DNA of 64,000 bases, taken from Candidatus Binatia bacterium (GTDB lineage Bacteria > Desulfobacterota > Binatia > HRBIN30). A program made the translations under genes and the position numbers. The DNA is taken from positions 62,001 to 126,000 of the forward strand of contig JAOAHD010000001.1 of NCBI GenBank assembly GCA_026415395.1, in the 5' to 3' direction. Under the pieces are notes generated by a model. It had not been told where the DNA came from and searched no databases. It saw only the letters and a program-made list of their open reading frames with translations. Shown here in pieces: positions 8,929-18,427 of this stretch (its first letter is position 1; every line of letters starts with the position of its first letter).

Positions 8929-9675
8929 CTAACCATCGAGTCGCCTCGCTGCGGCCTCGTCGAGAAACCAAACAAGCTCCCCGTCGTGCGGGCAAACGCC
9001 ACGTGCCGGCACCTCTTCCACTGCGCCAGTGGGGCTGAACACGCGGGCCACAGCCTCGGCCTTGTCTCGGCCCGTAACCAAAAACAGCACACAGCGCGCT
9101 GCGTTGAGCACCGGGTACGTCATCGTGAGTCGGGTTGTGCGGAGCTGCGGAACGGGGTTTGCCACAACCCAGTGGCGACGCTCCTGCAGCGCCACCGTGC
9201 GAGGAAACAGCGACGCTGTGTGGCCATCGGCTCCCAAGCCCAGCAACACCAAGTCGAACCGCGGTGGGTGGCTCTTCCACTGGACGCCAAATGCGCGCGC
9301 CATTTCTTCCTCGTACGCCCGGGCCGCAGCGGGAAGGTCGAGATCCTCACCGCGCATGCGGTGAATTTGCCCAGGGGCAATCCCAAGAGGTTGGAGCAGC
9401 GCCTCCGAAGCCATGCGATAATTCGAGTCCGGATCCGTGGGCGGCACCGGGCGCTCGTCGCTCCAAAAGAAGTGCACCTGTCCCCACGTCACCATCGGGC
9501 GAAACTCATCGCCTGCCAGCATTTGGTACATTCGTTTGGGCGTACTCCCACCCGAAAGCGCAACAAACGTGGTCGCGTTGCGCGAACGATCGGCAATTTG
9601 TCGCACGAACTCTTCGGCTGCCGCACGGCTTGCGGCCTCGTGGTCGCGGGCAACGTGCACGCGGGCGGCAGTCAT
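8929..9675 (-). CDS. pgl: 6-phosphogluconolactonase (DevB/Pgl type)
   Basis: Hydrolyses 6-phosphogluconolactone, the second step of the oxidative pentose-phosphate pathway. The 248-residue protein shows the family motifs ALSGGSTPKRMY, HFFWSDERPVPP, SNYRMASEALL and LLGLGADGHTASLFP, the last containing the catalytic His. The ATG at 9673-9675 overlaps the zwf stop as ATGA, indicating translational coupling; longer frames upstream lie inside zwf. It is the last gene of the tal-pgi-gnd-zwf-pgl unit. Confidence 0.95.
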   Translation of the reverse strand: MTAARVHVARDHEAASRAAAEEFVRQIADRSRNATTFVALSGGSTPKRMYQMLAGDEFRPMVTWGQVHFFWSDERPVPPTDPDSNYRMASEALLQPLGIAPGQIHRMRGEDLDLPAAARAYEEEMARAFGVQWKSHPPRFDLVLLGLGADGHTASLFPRTVALQERRHWVVANPVPQLRTTRLTMTYPVLNAARCVLFLVTGRDKAEAVARVFSPTGAVEEVPARGVCPHDGELVWFLDEAAARRLDG

Positions 9676-11234
9676 CCCTCTTGCATCGACTCTGTTGCCG
9701 CTCGAGGCAGCGCCTCTACCAGCGGGCGCCATCGATGCCCTTGGCGCGCGAGCATGGCATCTGCCTCCGTTGGTCCGGGGCTGCCCGCAGGATAAAACAC
9801 CAGCGGCACGGCTCCCTGGGCCCAGGCTGCCTCGATCGGATCGATGATTTGCCACTGTGCTTCCACTTCATCCCCGCGGGTAAACAACGTGGCATCGCCG
9901 CGCATGGCATCGAGCACGAGCACGACATAAGCATCCGGCAGCCGCACACCAAAGGCGCGCTGGTAATCGAACTCCATATGCACGGTGCTCGTGCGCATCT
10001 CCGGACCCGGCCGCTTCGCGCCGAACGAAATCGAAATCCCCTCTTGCGGTTGGATCCGTAACACGACGGTATTCGGCTCGATGAAGTCGCGCGGCGTGCG
10101 GGCAAAGAGCGCTTGTGGCGTGCGTTTAAAGTGCACGGCAATTTCCGTCAGCGTTGCCGCCAGTCGCTTACCGGTGCGCAAATAAAAAGGCACGCCCGCC
10201 CAACGCCAGTTCTCGACGCGCAACTCCAATGCAGCGAACGTCTCGACCATGGACTGTGGGGCGACGTTCGGCTCTTCCCGGTAACCGGGAACCTCCTGAC
10301 CTGCGATCGTTCCGCGGGTGTACTGCCCGCGCACGGTGCGCTGGCGAATGTCCTCGATCGACCACGGCCGAATCGCCTGAAGCACCTGTACCTTTTGGTT
10401 GCGGACCGCGTTTGCTTCGAACGCCACGGGTGGCTCCATGGCTGCCAACGTCAGGAGTTGAAGCATGTGGTTTGCCACCATATCGCGCAGGGCTCCCGCC
10501 TCTTCGTAGTAGCCCGCACGCGTGCCCACTCCGGAACTTTCCGCCGCGGTGATGGACACATACTCAACGTAATTCCGATTCCACACAGGCTCGAACAACG
10601 CGTTTCCGAAGCGAAACACCAGGATGTTTTGCACGGTGTCCTTACCCAGGTAATGATCGATGCGAAACACCTGGTCCTCGCGGAATACTCGGGTCACCTG
10701 TTGGTTCAAAGAACGCGCCTCCGCGAGGCTCCGGCCAAACGGTTTTTCCAAGACGATGCGCGCCCAACCGTTTTCATCCCGTGCCAAACCGCTGGCACCC
10801 AGCTCGTTGAGGATGGGCAGGGCGAGTGAGGGCGGGACAGAGCAGTAGTACAGGCGATTCGCTGGGCGTTGCCGCGCAAGCTCGATTTCCTGCAGCCGCC
10901 GGCTCAACTGCGTATAAGTCGCTGGATCGCCCAAGTCGCCCGAGACGAAGTGCAACGAAGGGGCAAATTTCTCCCACTGCTCGCGGGGGACGTGCGGCAT
11001 CGCCGAACGCATTTGCTCCCGATACGCCGCGTCGTCGAAGTTACGCCGAGCAACGCCAATGACGTCGAAGCCCTGACTGAGACAACCCTCGCTCGCGAGG
11101 GTGAACAAAGCCGGAATCAGCTTGCGCCGCGCCAGGTCACCAGCAGCCCCAAAGATGACCACCGTGCACGGCTCCGCCGGCGGTAAATGAAACTCCGGGC
11201 ACGGCTCCACCGCCGCACGAACAACGATGCTCAC
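9672..11234 (-). CDS. zwf: glucose-6-phosphate 1-dehydrogenase
   Basis: Oxidises glucose-6-phosphate to 6-phosphogluconolactone. The protein is 520 residues when started at the GTG at 11232-11234, which overlaps the gnd stop as GTGA; the frame is open upstream but would run inside gnd. Motifs: coenzyme-binding FGAAGDLARRKLIPAL near the N-terminus, catalytic FRIDHYLGKDTVQN, and LRTGKRLAATLTEI. Coenzyme preference cannot be read from sequence with certainty. Coupling to gnd and pgl on both sides makes the three oxidative steps one translational unit. Confidence 0.96.
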   Translation of the reverse strand: MSIVVRAAVEPCPEFHLPPAEPCTVVIFGAAGDLARRKLIPALFTLASEGCLSQGFDVIGVARRNFDDAAYREQMRSAMPHVPREQWEKFAPSLHFVSGDLGDPATYTQLSRRLQEIELARQRPANRLYYCSVPPSLALPILNELGASGLARDENGWARIVLEKPFGRSLAEARSLNQQVTRVFREDQVFRIDHYLGKDTVQNILVFRFGNALFEPVWNRNYVEYVSITAAESSGVGTRAGYYEEAGALRDMVANHMLQLLTLAAMEPPVAFEANAVRNQKVQVLQAIRPWSIEDIRQRTVRGQYTRGTIAGQEVPGYREEPNVAPQSMVETFAALELRVENWRWAGVPFYLRTGKRLAATLTEIAVHFKRTPQALFARTPRDFIEPNTVVLRIQPQEGISISFGAKRPGPEMRTSTVHMEFDYQRAFGVRLPDAYVVLVLDAMRGDATLFTRGDEVEAQWQIIDPIEAAWAQGAVPLVFYPAGSPGPTEADAMLARQGHRWRPLVEALPRAATESMQEG

Positions 11235-12250
11235 GGCTCGGTCCTCGCCCGAGGTTCTTGATGCCTGCCAAACTCGAAGCGCAGCGCCGACAAAACTCGG
11301 TTGGCGAACTCTGCGTTGCCGCGCGAAGCAAACCGCGAAAACAGCGCGGCAGCAAGCACAGGCACCGGCACACCTTGGCGAACGGCAGTTGCGATGGTCC
11401 ACCGGCCCTCACCCGAATCGCCCACCACACCGGCAAAGGCGTCCAAGGTCTCATTCCGCGCTAAGCTCATGGCTGCCAAGTCCAGCAACCACGAACCGAT
11501 CACGCTGCCCCGCCGCCAAAGCTCGGCAATCTCCGCTAAGTCGAAATTAAACCGGTATTCTTCGTGGCCAGGCACAGCCATGGACTCGGGATTTTCCGCT
11601 GGATCCTTGGAGACACACGCTCGCCGCAACAGATTGAATCCTTCTGCATAGGCAGCCATAAGGCCGTACTCGATGCCGTTGTGGACCATCTTGACAAAAT
11701 GGCCAGCACCGTGCGGCCCGCAATGCAAATAGCCGTGCTCGGCCGAGCTCGTGCGCTGCCGCAGCGGATTGGCCGGTGCTGCTTCTTTACCCGGCGCGAG
11801 AGCAGCCAAAATCGGCTCGAGGCGCTGTACAACCGTGGGCTCGCCGCCCAACATCAAGCAGTAGCCGCGCTCGAGTCCCCACACGCCCCCGCTGACTCCG
11901 CAATCGACATATTCAATGCCGAGCGGTGCCAAGCGACGTGCCCGTTGGATATCGAGTTCGAAGTAAGTGTTGCCACCGTCCACCACAACATCGCCGCGTT
12001 GGAGATGGGGCAATAGCGCCTCGATCGTGGCATCCACCACATCCACTGGTAGCATCAGCCATACAACACGCGGCGGGCTCAGCTTCTCCACTAGCTCTGC
12101 CAACGAAAACGCCCCCATTGCCCCTTCTGCCACCAACTGCTGCACCGGCCCTGCGCTCCGATTGTAAACCACGCACTGATGGCCCTTACGCAACAAACGC
12201 CTGGCCATGTTTGCCCCCATCCGGCCTAAACCGACGATGCCGATCTGCAT
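11231..12250 (-). CDS. gnd: 6-phosphogluconate dehydrogenase, decarboxylating, short form
   Basis: Converts 6-phosphogluconate to ribulose-5-phosphate and CO2. The protein has 339 residues, about 130 fewer than the classical enzyme, and matches the short GndA/YqeC-type subfamily, several members of which are NAD-dependent. Seen: MQIGIVGLGRMGANMARRLL (Rossmann fold), DCGVSGGVWGLERGYCLMLG (substrate site) and GHFVKMVHNGIEYG with the catalytic Lys and Asn. GAGGAG lies eight bases before the ATG. It is placed between pgi and zwf, overlapping the zwf start. Confidence 0.94.
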   Translation of the reverse strand: MQIGIVGLGRMGANMARRLLRKGHQCVVYNRSAGPVQQLVAEGAMGAFSLAELVEKLSPPRVVWLMLPVDVVDATIEALLPHLQRGDVVVDGGNTYFELDIQRARRLAPLGIEYVDCGVSGGVWGLERGYCLMLGGEPTVVQRLEPILAALAPGKEAAPANPLRQRTSSAEHGYLHCGPHGAGHFVKMVHNGIEYGLMAAYAEGFNLLRRACVSKDPAENPESMAVPGHEEYRFNFDLAEIAELWRRGSVIGSWLLDLAAMSLARNETLDAFAGVVGDSGEGRWTIATAVRQGVPVPVLAAALFSRFASRGNAEFANRVLSALRFEFGRHQEPRARTEP

Positions 12251-12296
12251 ACGGTTCTCCTCGTTGTCCGTGCAACACTACTCGAACGCAACAACG

Positions 12297-13943
12297 TCAC
12301 AGCTTCTCCCGCTGTGCCGCGCGGGTGCGGCGTTCGCGGAAGTACAAGATCCATTCGTTCGTGGAGGGGTCGTGTTGCGGCTCGGCATCACCACACAGTT
12401 CCGGGGCGATGCGCTCGGCGAGCTCCTTGCCCAACTCTACCCCCCACTGGTCGAACGAGTTGATATTCCAAACCACACCCTGCGTGAACACGGCATGCTC
12501 ATACAGCGCAATCAATGCCCCGAGGCTGCGGGGAGTGAGTTTCGGCGCCATGAGAATGGTCGACGGGCGATTTCCAGGGAAAGTTCGGTGCGGCACTAAA
12601 CCAGTGGCAACTCCGCGAGCTGCGACTTCCTCCGCGCTTCGCCCGAAGGCCAAGGCCTCTGCTTGCGCCAACATGTTGGCAATCAGCAGGTCGTGATGAT
12701 GCTGCAGGTCCGTTTGCGGCTCGCAAAATCCGATGAAGTCGCAAGGCACCAGCACCGTGCCTTGATGCAAGAGTTGAAAAAACGAATGTTGGCCGTTGGT
12801 CCCCGGTTCGCCCCACACGACCGGCGAGGTCGACCACTCCACTGCCTCGCCCTGAATCGTGACGGACTTCCCGTTGCTCTCCATGAACAACTGTTGGAGA
12901 TAGGCTGGAAAGCGCCGCAAGCAGTGATCGTACGGTACCACCGCCCAAGTTTGGCAACCGAAAAAGTTCACGTACCAGACACCGAGGAGACCGAGGAGAA
13001 CCGGTAGGTTGCGATGTAAGGGGGCACTACGAAAGTGTTCGTCCATGGCGTGAAAGCCGGCGAGGAAGTCCCGAAATCCATCGGGCCCGATGGCAATCAT
13101 CAGCGACAGGCCGATGGCGGAATCCACCGAGTAGCGGCCACCCACCCAGTCCCAAAACGCAAACATGTTTTCCGGCGCAATGCCGAATTCCCGCACGGCA
13201 GCCTCGTTCGTGGAAACGGCCACAAAGTGGCGGCTGATCGCGCGCACATCCCCGAGATGACTCAGCAGCCATTCGCGCGCGCTTCGTGCGTTCGTCATCG
13301 TCTCCAAGGTCGTGAACGTCTTCGAGGAGACGATAAAGAGAGTCTCCGCCGGATTCAGGTCGCGCACGGCCAACGTCAGGTCGGAGCCATCGACGTTGGA
13401 CACAAAGCGCACCTGCAAGTTCGGATCGGCATAAAAGCGCAGCGCTTCGTACGCCATTGCCGGCCCCAAGTCGGAGCCGCCGATCCCGATGTTCACTACA
13501 GTGCGGATGCGCTTGCCGGAGTATCCCTTCCACGCTCCGAGCCGCACGCGCATGGCAAAATCGGCCATGCGATCCAACACCTGATGGACCTGCGGCACAA
13601 CATCCTGATCGCCGACGATGAGCGAACGCGAACGCGGCAACCGAAGAGCGATGTGCAGTGCAGGGCGGAACTCAGTCGTGTTGATGCGTTCCCCGCGAAA
13701 CATCGCCTCGCGCCGCCCTGGCAGACCGCACTCTTCGGCAAGTTGCACGAGGAGCCGGACTGTGTCTCGGGTGACCCGATGCTTCGAAAAATCGGCACGC
13801 CAACCCGCGGCTTCGAACGTGAGTTGGCGGGCGCGTTGCGGGTCTTCCGCAAACAGTTGTCGCAGATGGCACGCCGCTAGCTCCGCGTAGTGTCGCTCGA
13901 GCAAAGTCCAGGTTGGAGCCGCAGTCGGAAGGCGCATGCCCAT
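12297..13943 (-). CDS. pgi: glucose-6-phosphate isomerase
   Basis: Interconverts glucose-6-phosphate and fructose-6-phosphate. The 548-residue protein is the long type. Seen: [82 protein letters not shown] and [17 protein letters not shown]. It is the second gene of the operon, 25 bases behind tal, and links glycolysis with the pentose-phosphate branch. Confidence 0.97.
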   Translation of the reverse strand: MGMRLPTAAPTWTLLERHYAELAACHLRQLFAEDPQRARQLTFEAAGWRADFSKHRVTRDTVRLLVQLAEECGLPGRREAMFRGERINTTEFRPALHIALRLPRSRSLIVGDQDVVPQVHQVLDRMADFAMRVRLGAWKGYSGKRIRTVVNIGIGGSDLGPAMAYEALRFYADPNLQVRFVSNVDGSDLTLAVRDLNPAETLFIVSSKTFTTLETMTNARSAREWLLSHLGDVRAISRHFVAVSTNEAAVREFGIAPENMFAFWDWVGGRYSVDSAIGLSLMIAIGPDGFRDFLAGFHAMDEHFRSAPLHRNLPVLLGLLGVWYVNFFGCQTWAVVPYDHCLRRFPAYLQQLFMESNGKSVTIQGEAVEWSTSPVVWGEPGTNGQHSFFQLLHQGTVLVPCDFIGFCEPQTDLQHHHDLLIANMLAQAEALAFGRSAEEVAARGVATGLVPHRTFPGNRPSTILMAPKLTPRSLGALIALYEHAVFTQGVVWNINSFDQWGVELGKELAERIAPELCGDAEPQHDPSTNEWILYFRERRTRAAQREKL

Positions 13944-13967
13944 ACGGTCGTTCTCGCGTGGGGAAAC

Positions 13968-15053
13968 TTACACGGCCGCACGCAGCTCCGCCTCACGGAC
14001 ACTCAACCGCTCAAGCAAAGCACGCCAAGACTGCTGGAAGGCTTCCGCACCCTCTTTTTGCAACCGTTCAGCGAGCGCCCCTACGTCCACACCAGCCGTC
14101 GCGAATTCTGCCAAGAGCTCTTCGGCGCCGCGGCCGTCAACCGGCAGAGGCTCTCCTACCCGACCGTGATCCACAAACGCGAGCAACGTTTCCTCCGGCA
14201 TCGTGTTGATGGTGTTCGGAGCGGCCAACGCCTCGATGTAAAGGACATCGGAGGCAGCCGGATCTTTTGTTCCCGTGCTCGCCCACAGGAGTTTTTGCGG
14301 GCGCGCACCTTCCGCTGCCAAACGCTGCCAACGTTCGCTGGCAAGCAACTCGTTGTAGGCCCGGTACGTTTTCAACGCCACCGCGTAACCCAAGCGGTTG
14401 CGCAGCCGCTCCGGCACTTTGCCCAAGACCGCCTTGTCCCAGCGGCTGACGAACAGCGACGCTACCGAAGGAATGCGCGGGTCGAGCCCAGCCGCGATGC
14501 GCCGCTCGACTCCTTTCATGTATGCCTCAGCCGCGGACAGGTAGTGCTCCCAGGAAAACAGCAGCGTAACGTTCACGGGCACGCCGCGAAAAATACTCTC
14601 CTCGATCGCGGGCAGGCCGGGAGGGGTACCCGGAATCTTGATAAAGAGATTTGGCCGCTCCGCCGCCTGCCAAAGCTCGGAAGCCGCGCGGATGGTAGCC
14701 TCAGTGTCATAGGCCAGCTCAGGCGAAACTTCTAAAGAAACGAATCCGTCAGTTCCTCCCGACGCCTCGTACGCTGGCCGGAAGAGGTCTGCCGCTTCGC
14801 GCAGGTCCTCCAGCGCCAGGGCAAGGAACAACTGCTCACCGTGAAGGCCGCGGCGCATCCCCTCAGAAATCGAGGAATCGTAGTCGCGAGAGTTCTTGAT
14901 GGCGTTGTCGAAAATCGTCGGGTTCGAGGTCAATCCGCTGACCCCAAACTCCTCGATGTACTTCCGCAACGTGCCTTTACGCAGCAACGAACGTGTGATT
15001 TGGTCCAGCCAAACACTTTGCCCGAGGGCGCGCAAACGATGAGTCGGGAGCAT
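13968..15053 (-). CDS. tal: transaldolase
   Basis: Transfers a dihydroxyacetone unit between sugar phosphates in the non-oxidative pentose-phosphate pathway. The protein has 361 residues, the longer actinobacterial/cyanobacterial-like type rather than the short 220-residue type. Motifs: VSGLTSNPTIFDNAI, FIKIPGTPPGLPAIEE and PVNVTLLFSWEHYL. The ATG at 15053 follows a strong AAAGGAGG; a TTG a few codons earlier lies inside that site and was rejected. It is the first gene of the five-gene operon; the promoter lies between it and the divergent sulfatase gene. Confidence 0.93.
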   Translation of the reverse strand: MLPTHRLRALGQSVWLDQITRSLLRKGTLRKYIEEFGVSGLTSNPTIFDNAIKNSRDYDSSISEGMRRGLHGEQLFLALALEDLREAADLFRPAYEASGGTDGFVSLEVSPELAYDTEATIRAASELWQAAERPNLFIKIPGTPPGLPAIEESIFRGVPVNVTLLFSWEHYLSAAEAYMKGVERRIAAGLDPRIPSVASLFVSRWDKAVLGKVPERLRNRLGYAVALKTYRAYNELLASERWQRLAAEGARPQKLLWASTGTKDPAASDVLYIEALAAPNTINTMPEETLLAFVDHGRVGEPLPVDGRGAEELLAEFATAGVDVGALAERLQKEGAEAFQQSWRALLERLSVREAELRAAV

Positions 15054-15149
15054 CGATCCTTCCTCCTTTCGCAAGACGGCAACTTATCCCTTTCCTGTGC
15101 TGAGAAACAGACCTTTCCGGGACGCGGCTGCTGCTGGGCTTCCGCCACC

Positions 15150-16604
15150 TTGAAGGGGTCTCGTCTAGCGAAGTGGTGCCCAGGCTTCATCATCATCATC
15201 ATTGCCCTTGCTCTCGTTCCTCTGCTTCCACGGATTTCGCTGGCCGCTCGGCCACATGTCGTTTGGGTGGTGGTCGACTCGCTTCGTTGGGACCACGTTG
15301 ACGTTTACGAACCGTCGGCTCATCTCACGCCGTCGCTTTTGCAGCGCGCCCAGTCAGCCACCGTGTTCTGGCAAGCTTACGCGCCCTCGTCGTGGACGGT
15401 CCCCTCAGTGGCGTCGTTGTTCAGTGCCAAGTATCCCTCGTTGCATGGGGCCACCCGGTTTGGCGCTGCACCTACCTTCGACGACAACTCCGCGGCATTG
15501 GCCTTCGCGCGCAGCGGCTACCGCACCTTAGCGATCTCTGCCAACGCATTTGTCGCGCGCTCCTCGATCTTTTCTACCGGGTTTGCGACGTTCGTCGACA
15601 CTAAGGATCTTCTCGGACCAGACCGCAAGGGGAAGGTGCGCGCGGAAGAAGCGCTGCGGGTCTTGGACCAGTGGCTCTCGGAACACCAGCACGGGGACTC
15701 GTCCCCGCTCTTCCTTTATTTGCATCTGATGGATCCCCATTGGCCTTATGGCCCGAAAGACGAGTTTTTCTCCCAGGTACTGCCCCGTTACGGTGAGCCG
15801 GAGAGGCTGCGGAAACTCACTGGCGAACTGTACTTCGGGCAGCTTCGTTTGGATGGCAACGTCCCACCCGAGGCCCGCAACGCGGTGCGCGCCCTTTATG
15901 CCGGCGAGGTGCTGGCCACCGATCGGGCCCTCGCCGACCTTTTTGATGTGCTCGAACGCCACGGGATTGCGAAGCACATGCTCCTCATCATCACTGCGGA
16001 CCATGGAGAAGAGCTCTTCGACCACGACCACATCGGCCACGGGCGCACGTTGTACGAAGAAGTCGTCCGCGTTCCTTTGCTCACCTGGTTTCCTGGGCAA
16101 AAGCAGCGGGTGGACGTCCACACCCCGGTCTCCCTGATTGACATTCTGCCAACATCATTAGAGGTCGCGGGCGTACAACGGCCGCGCGCGTCGCTCAAGT
16201 TCAACGCGATCTCGCTTGCCGGCTGTGCTCCCGCGAGCTCGTGGCTGTCTCGCATCCGGAAGTGGATCGCGCGGGAGCGCTGTGGCGAGCCCCACCGCGC
16301 GGTGTTCGCCGAGTTGCTCCCGCTAAGAGCCGCACCCGCCGCCGCGCCTAAGCACCGCGCCGCGGTCGTTCAAGGCCGGTACAAACTGCTCATCGCACTT
16401 GACAGGACCATAGCCGCATTCGGTCTCGGCAATACCCTGCAGGAGGTGGACGGTACTGTCGTACCGGCCGAACGTTTGGAGGAACTCAAGTCCGCTTGGA
16501 CAGCTTTCCAAGAGCAGCTCGCGGCCGCACCTCGAGCGGTTCCCATCGTCACCCCAGATGCTGCCACACGCGAGCAACTCCGTGCGCTAGGCTACGGCGA
16601 TTGA
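15150..16604 (+). CDS. sulfatase/alkaline-phosphatase superfamily protein, membrane-anchored or exported
   Basis: Alkaline-phosphatase-fold hydrolase with metal-binding motifs VVVDSLRWDHV at the N-terminus and ITADHGEELFDHDHIGHG (residues about 285-302). The position that in sulfatases carries the formylglycine Cys or Ser (C/S-x-P-S-R) reads SSWTVPSVASL, so the canonical modification signature is absent. The substrate could be a sulfate ester or, as in related transferases, a phospho-substrate; this is undecided. A hydrophobic stretch with five consecutive isoleucines precedes the domain. The start is uncertain: TTG at 15150 gives a compact signal-anchor; ATG at 15039 would add 37 residues and overlap the divergent tal start; the frame is open back to 14841 inside tal. 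Confidence 0.8.
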   Translation: MKGSRLAKWCPGFIIIIIALALVPLLPRISLAARPHVVWVVVDSLRWDHVDVYEPSAHLTPSLLQRAQSATVFWQAYAPSSWTVPSVASLFSAKYPSLHGATRFGAAPTFDDNSAALAFARSGYRTLAISANAFVARSSIFSTGFATFVDTKDLLGPDRKGKVRAEEALRVLDQWLSEHQHGDSSPLFLYLHLMDPHWPYGPKDEFFSQVLPRYGEPERLRKLTGELYFGQLRLDGNVPPEARNAVRALYAGEVLATDRALADLFDVLERHGIAKHMLLIITADHGEELFDHDHIGHGRTLYEEVVRVPLLTWFPGQKQRVDVHTPVSLIDILPTSLEVAGVQRPRASLKFNAISLAGCAPASSWLSRIRKWIARERCGEPHRAVFAELLPLRAAPAAAPKHRAAVVQGRYKLLIALDRTIAAFGLGNTLQEVDGTVVPAERLEELKSAWTAFQEQLAAAPRAVPIVTPDAATREQLRALGYGD

Positions 16605-16663
16605 ACGCCACGAGCGCGGTAACGGCGTTGCTCCTCTGAGCTCCGCTCGGTACAAGCCGGCGG

Positions 16664-17914
16664 GTGAGTGACTTAGGCCGGTATGACATAGCGGTGATTG
16701 GGGCGGGAATTGTGGGTTTGGCGACCGCGCGCGCCTTGCAACGTTTACGCCCGCAAGATCGCATCCTCGTGCTGGAGAAAGAACGGACGGTTGCGGCGCA
16801 CCAAACTGGTCACAACAGCGGCGTGATTCACGCCGGGATCTATTACAAGCCGGGCTCTTTGAAGGCGAAGCTGTGCGTGGACGGCGTACGCAAGATGAAG
16901 GCGTTTTGTGCCGAGCACGGAGTGGCCGTGGACGAATGCGGAAAAGTCGTGGTTGCCACGAACGACACCGAAGTGCCCCGCCTCGAGGAGTTGTTCCGGC
17001 GTGGCCAGCAAAACGGGGTGCCCGGCCTGCGCTTGATTGGCCCGCAGGAGCTCCGAGAAATTGAGCCCCATGCGAGCGGCGTCAAAGCAATCCACTCTCC
17101 TGGAACCGCAATTGTTGATTTCGCCGCGGTCGCGCGCGCAATTCGGAGCGAGATCGAAAGCCAAGGGGCACTGGTGCAACTGGGCGCCCGGGTGGTTGGG
17201 GGAGCAGTAGAACAAAACGAAGTAGTGCTCGACACCACGGCGGGCTCCTGTCGCGCCCGCTTGGTGGTGAGCTGCGCCGGTCTTTACGCGGACAAGGTGG
17301 CTACACTCTTAGGGCACAAACCAGACGTTCAAATTGTTCCTTTTCGTGGAGAATATTATCGCTTGCGGCCGGACCAGCAGCTTGTTCGGGCGCTCATTTA
17401 CCCTGTACCCGACCCCCGCTTTCCCTTCCTCGGAGTGCACTTTACGAAGCGAATTAATGGCGAGTATGAAGCTGGTCCCAACGCCGTGCTGGCGTTTGCT
17501 CGGGAGGGATACAGGCTCCGGCAAGTGGCTTGGGGGGAGCTGGTCGAGGCCCTGCGCTTTCCCGGGTTTCGTCATCTCCTGATCCGCCACTGGCGCACAG
17601 CACTGGGAGAACTTTATCGTTCCGCGAGCAAGCGTGCATTTTGCCGCGCCCTGCAAAAGCTCGTACCCGAAGTGCGCCCTGAAGACTTACTTCCTGGGGG
17701 AGCCGGCGTCCGCGCCCAAGCAGTGGCTGCTGACGGCAGGCTAGTCGACGACTTCTCCATCGTTATGGCAGCACGGGTCGTGCACGTGCTGAACGCGCCC
17801 TCCCCGGCGGCAACAGCATCGCTTGCGATTGGCGAGTACATTGCCCAGCGGATCGCCACGGAATACGGCTGGGATATGCCCAACAACGCGGCCAACCCAA
17901 TCACGGCAGCGTAG
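16664..17914 (+). CDS. lhgO: L-2-hydroxyglutarate oxidase/dehydrogenase (FAD)
   Basis: DAO-family flavoprotein of 416 residues that oxidises L-2-hydroxyglutarate to 2-oxoglutarate. Seen: FAD motif DIAVIGAGIVGLATARAL (residues 7-24), AAHQTGHNSGVIHAGIYY with the HNSGV signature of the LhgO group, KLCVDG, VSCAGLYAD, and GGAGVRAQAV near the C-terminus. The GTG at 16664 begins just before the Rossmann strand; no better start is visible. It lies 59 bases after the sulfatase gene on the same strand, perhaps co-transcribed, but no functional link is evident. Confidence 0.92.
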   Translation: MSDLGRYDIAVIGAGIVGLATARALQRLRPQDRILVLEKERTVAAHQTGHNSGVIHAGIYYKPGSLKAKLCVDGVRKMKAFCAEHGVAVDECGKVVVATNDTEVPRLEELFRRGQQNGVPGLRLIGPQELREIEPHASGVKAIHSPGTAIVDFAAVARAIRSEIESQGALVQLGARVVGGAVEQNEVVLDTTAGSCRARLVVSCAGLYADKVATLLGHKPDVQIVPFRGEYYRLRPDQQLVRALIYPVPDPRFPFLGVHFTKRINGEYEAGPNAVLAFAREGYRLRQVAWGELVEALRFPGFRHLLIRHWRTALGELYRSASKRAFCRALQKLVPEVRPEDLLPGGAGVRAQAVAADGRLVDDFSIVMAARVVHVLNAPSPAATASLAIGEYIAQRIATEYGWDMPNNAANPITAA

Positions 17915-18010
17915 TACCCAGCCGCCGTTGACCATCGCCTGACGAGATTCCGCGAGCGATCAGGGCCGCAGCTACCCGAATACCCGCAACCCGCGCGCAC
18001 ACACTCGTTG

Positions 18011-18412
18011 CTAGCGGTTCGATGCCTGAGGACCCTCTCCTTTCGGAATGAGAGAAACCTGGATCACTGGAGGGTCGAGTTCGTAAAAGGCCCCGCTGGA
18101 CAAGTCGACCAGCATGCCCAGCACCATGCCGCCGGCCAATAGGTTCCAATAAACCTGGTTGTTCGTCCGGCGGCTGATTTCTCGCTGGGCAGGCTCGTAA
18201 CCGTCTTTCTCGATGGTCACGCGATACGAAGTCTTGCGCGAAAGTTCCACGGTGGCTGGCGTCGTCACCTCCCGCACACCAATTTTGGCCACTGCCCCTG
18301 GCGGGTCTGAAACAATCTGCACCCGTTGGGTCGGGCCAGAAATCAGTGTGGCGCAGCCACTCAGGATAAACCCTAGGACCGCATATAGCCCTTTCTCAAT
18401 GCGTGGTTTCAC
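18011..18412 (-). CDS. small lipoprotein with PEGA-like domain
   Basis: 133-residue lipoprotein: a short signal ends in the lipobox LSGC (Cys at about residue 20), followed by TLISGPTQRVQIVSDPPGA. The segment from VQIVSDPPGA to YRVTIEKDGYEP is typical of PEGA domains, small beta-folds found on bacterial surface proteins. After it comes a conserved-looking hydrophobic piece (LLAGGMVLGMLVDLSSGAFY) and a beta-strand tail. Proteins with this layout are widespread and of unknown role. It is 15 bases downstream of another lipoprotein gene, so the two are probably made together. Confidence 0.85.
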   Translation of the reverse strand: MKPRIEKGLYAVLGFILSGCATLISGPTQRVQIVSDPPGAVAKIGVREVTTPATVELSRKTSYRVTIEKDGYEPAQREISRRTNNQVYWNLLAGGMVLGMLVDLSSGAFYELDPPVIQVSLIPKGEGPQASNR

Positions 18413-18427
18413 AACTGAGCCTCCTTC

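Noticed and set aside
11926-12696. Long plus-strand open frame opposite gnd and pgi
   Set aside because: Antisense to two well-supported genes; many such frames occur opposite GC-rich coding DNA here.
14841-15149. N-terminal extension of the sulfatase-like protein
   Set aside because: It would lie antisense to the tal gene and carries no signal or domain; a start near the hydrophobic segment is more likely.
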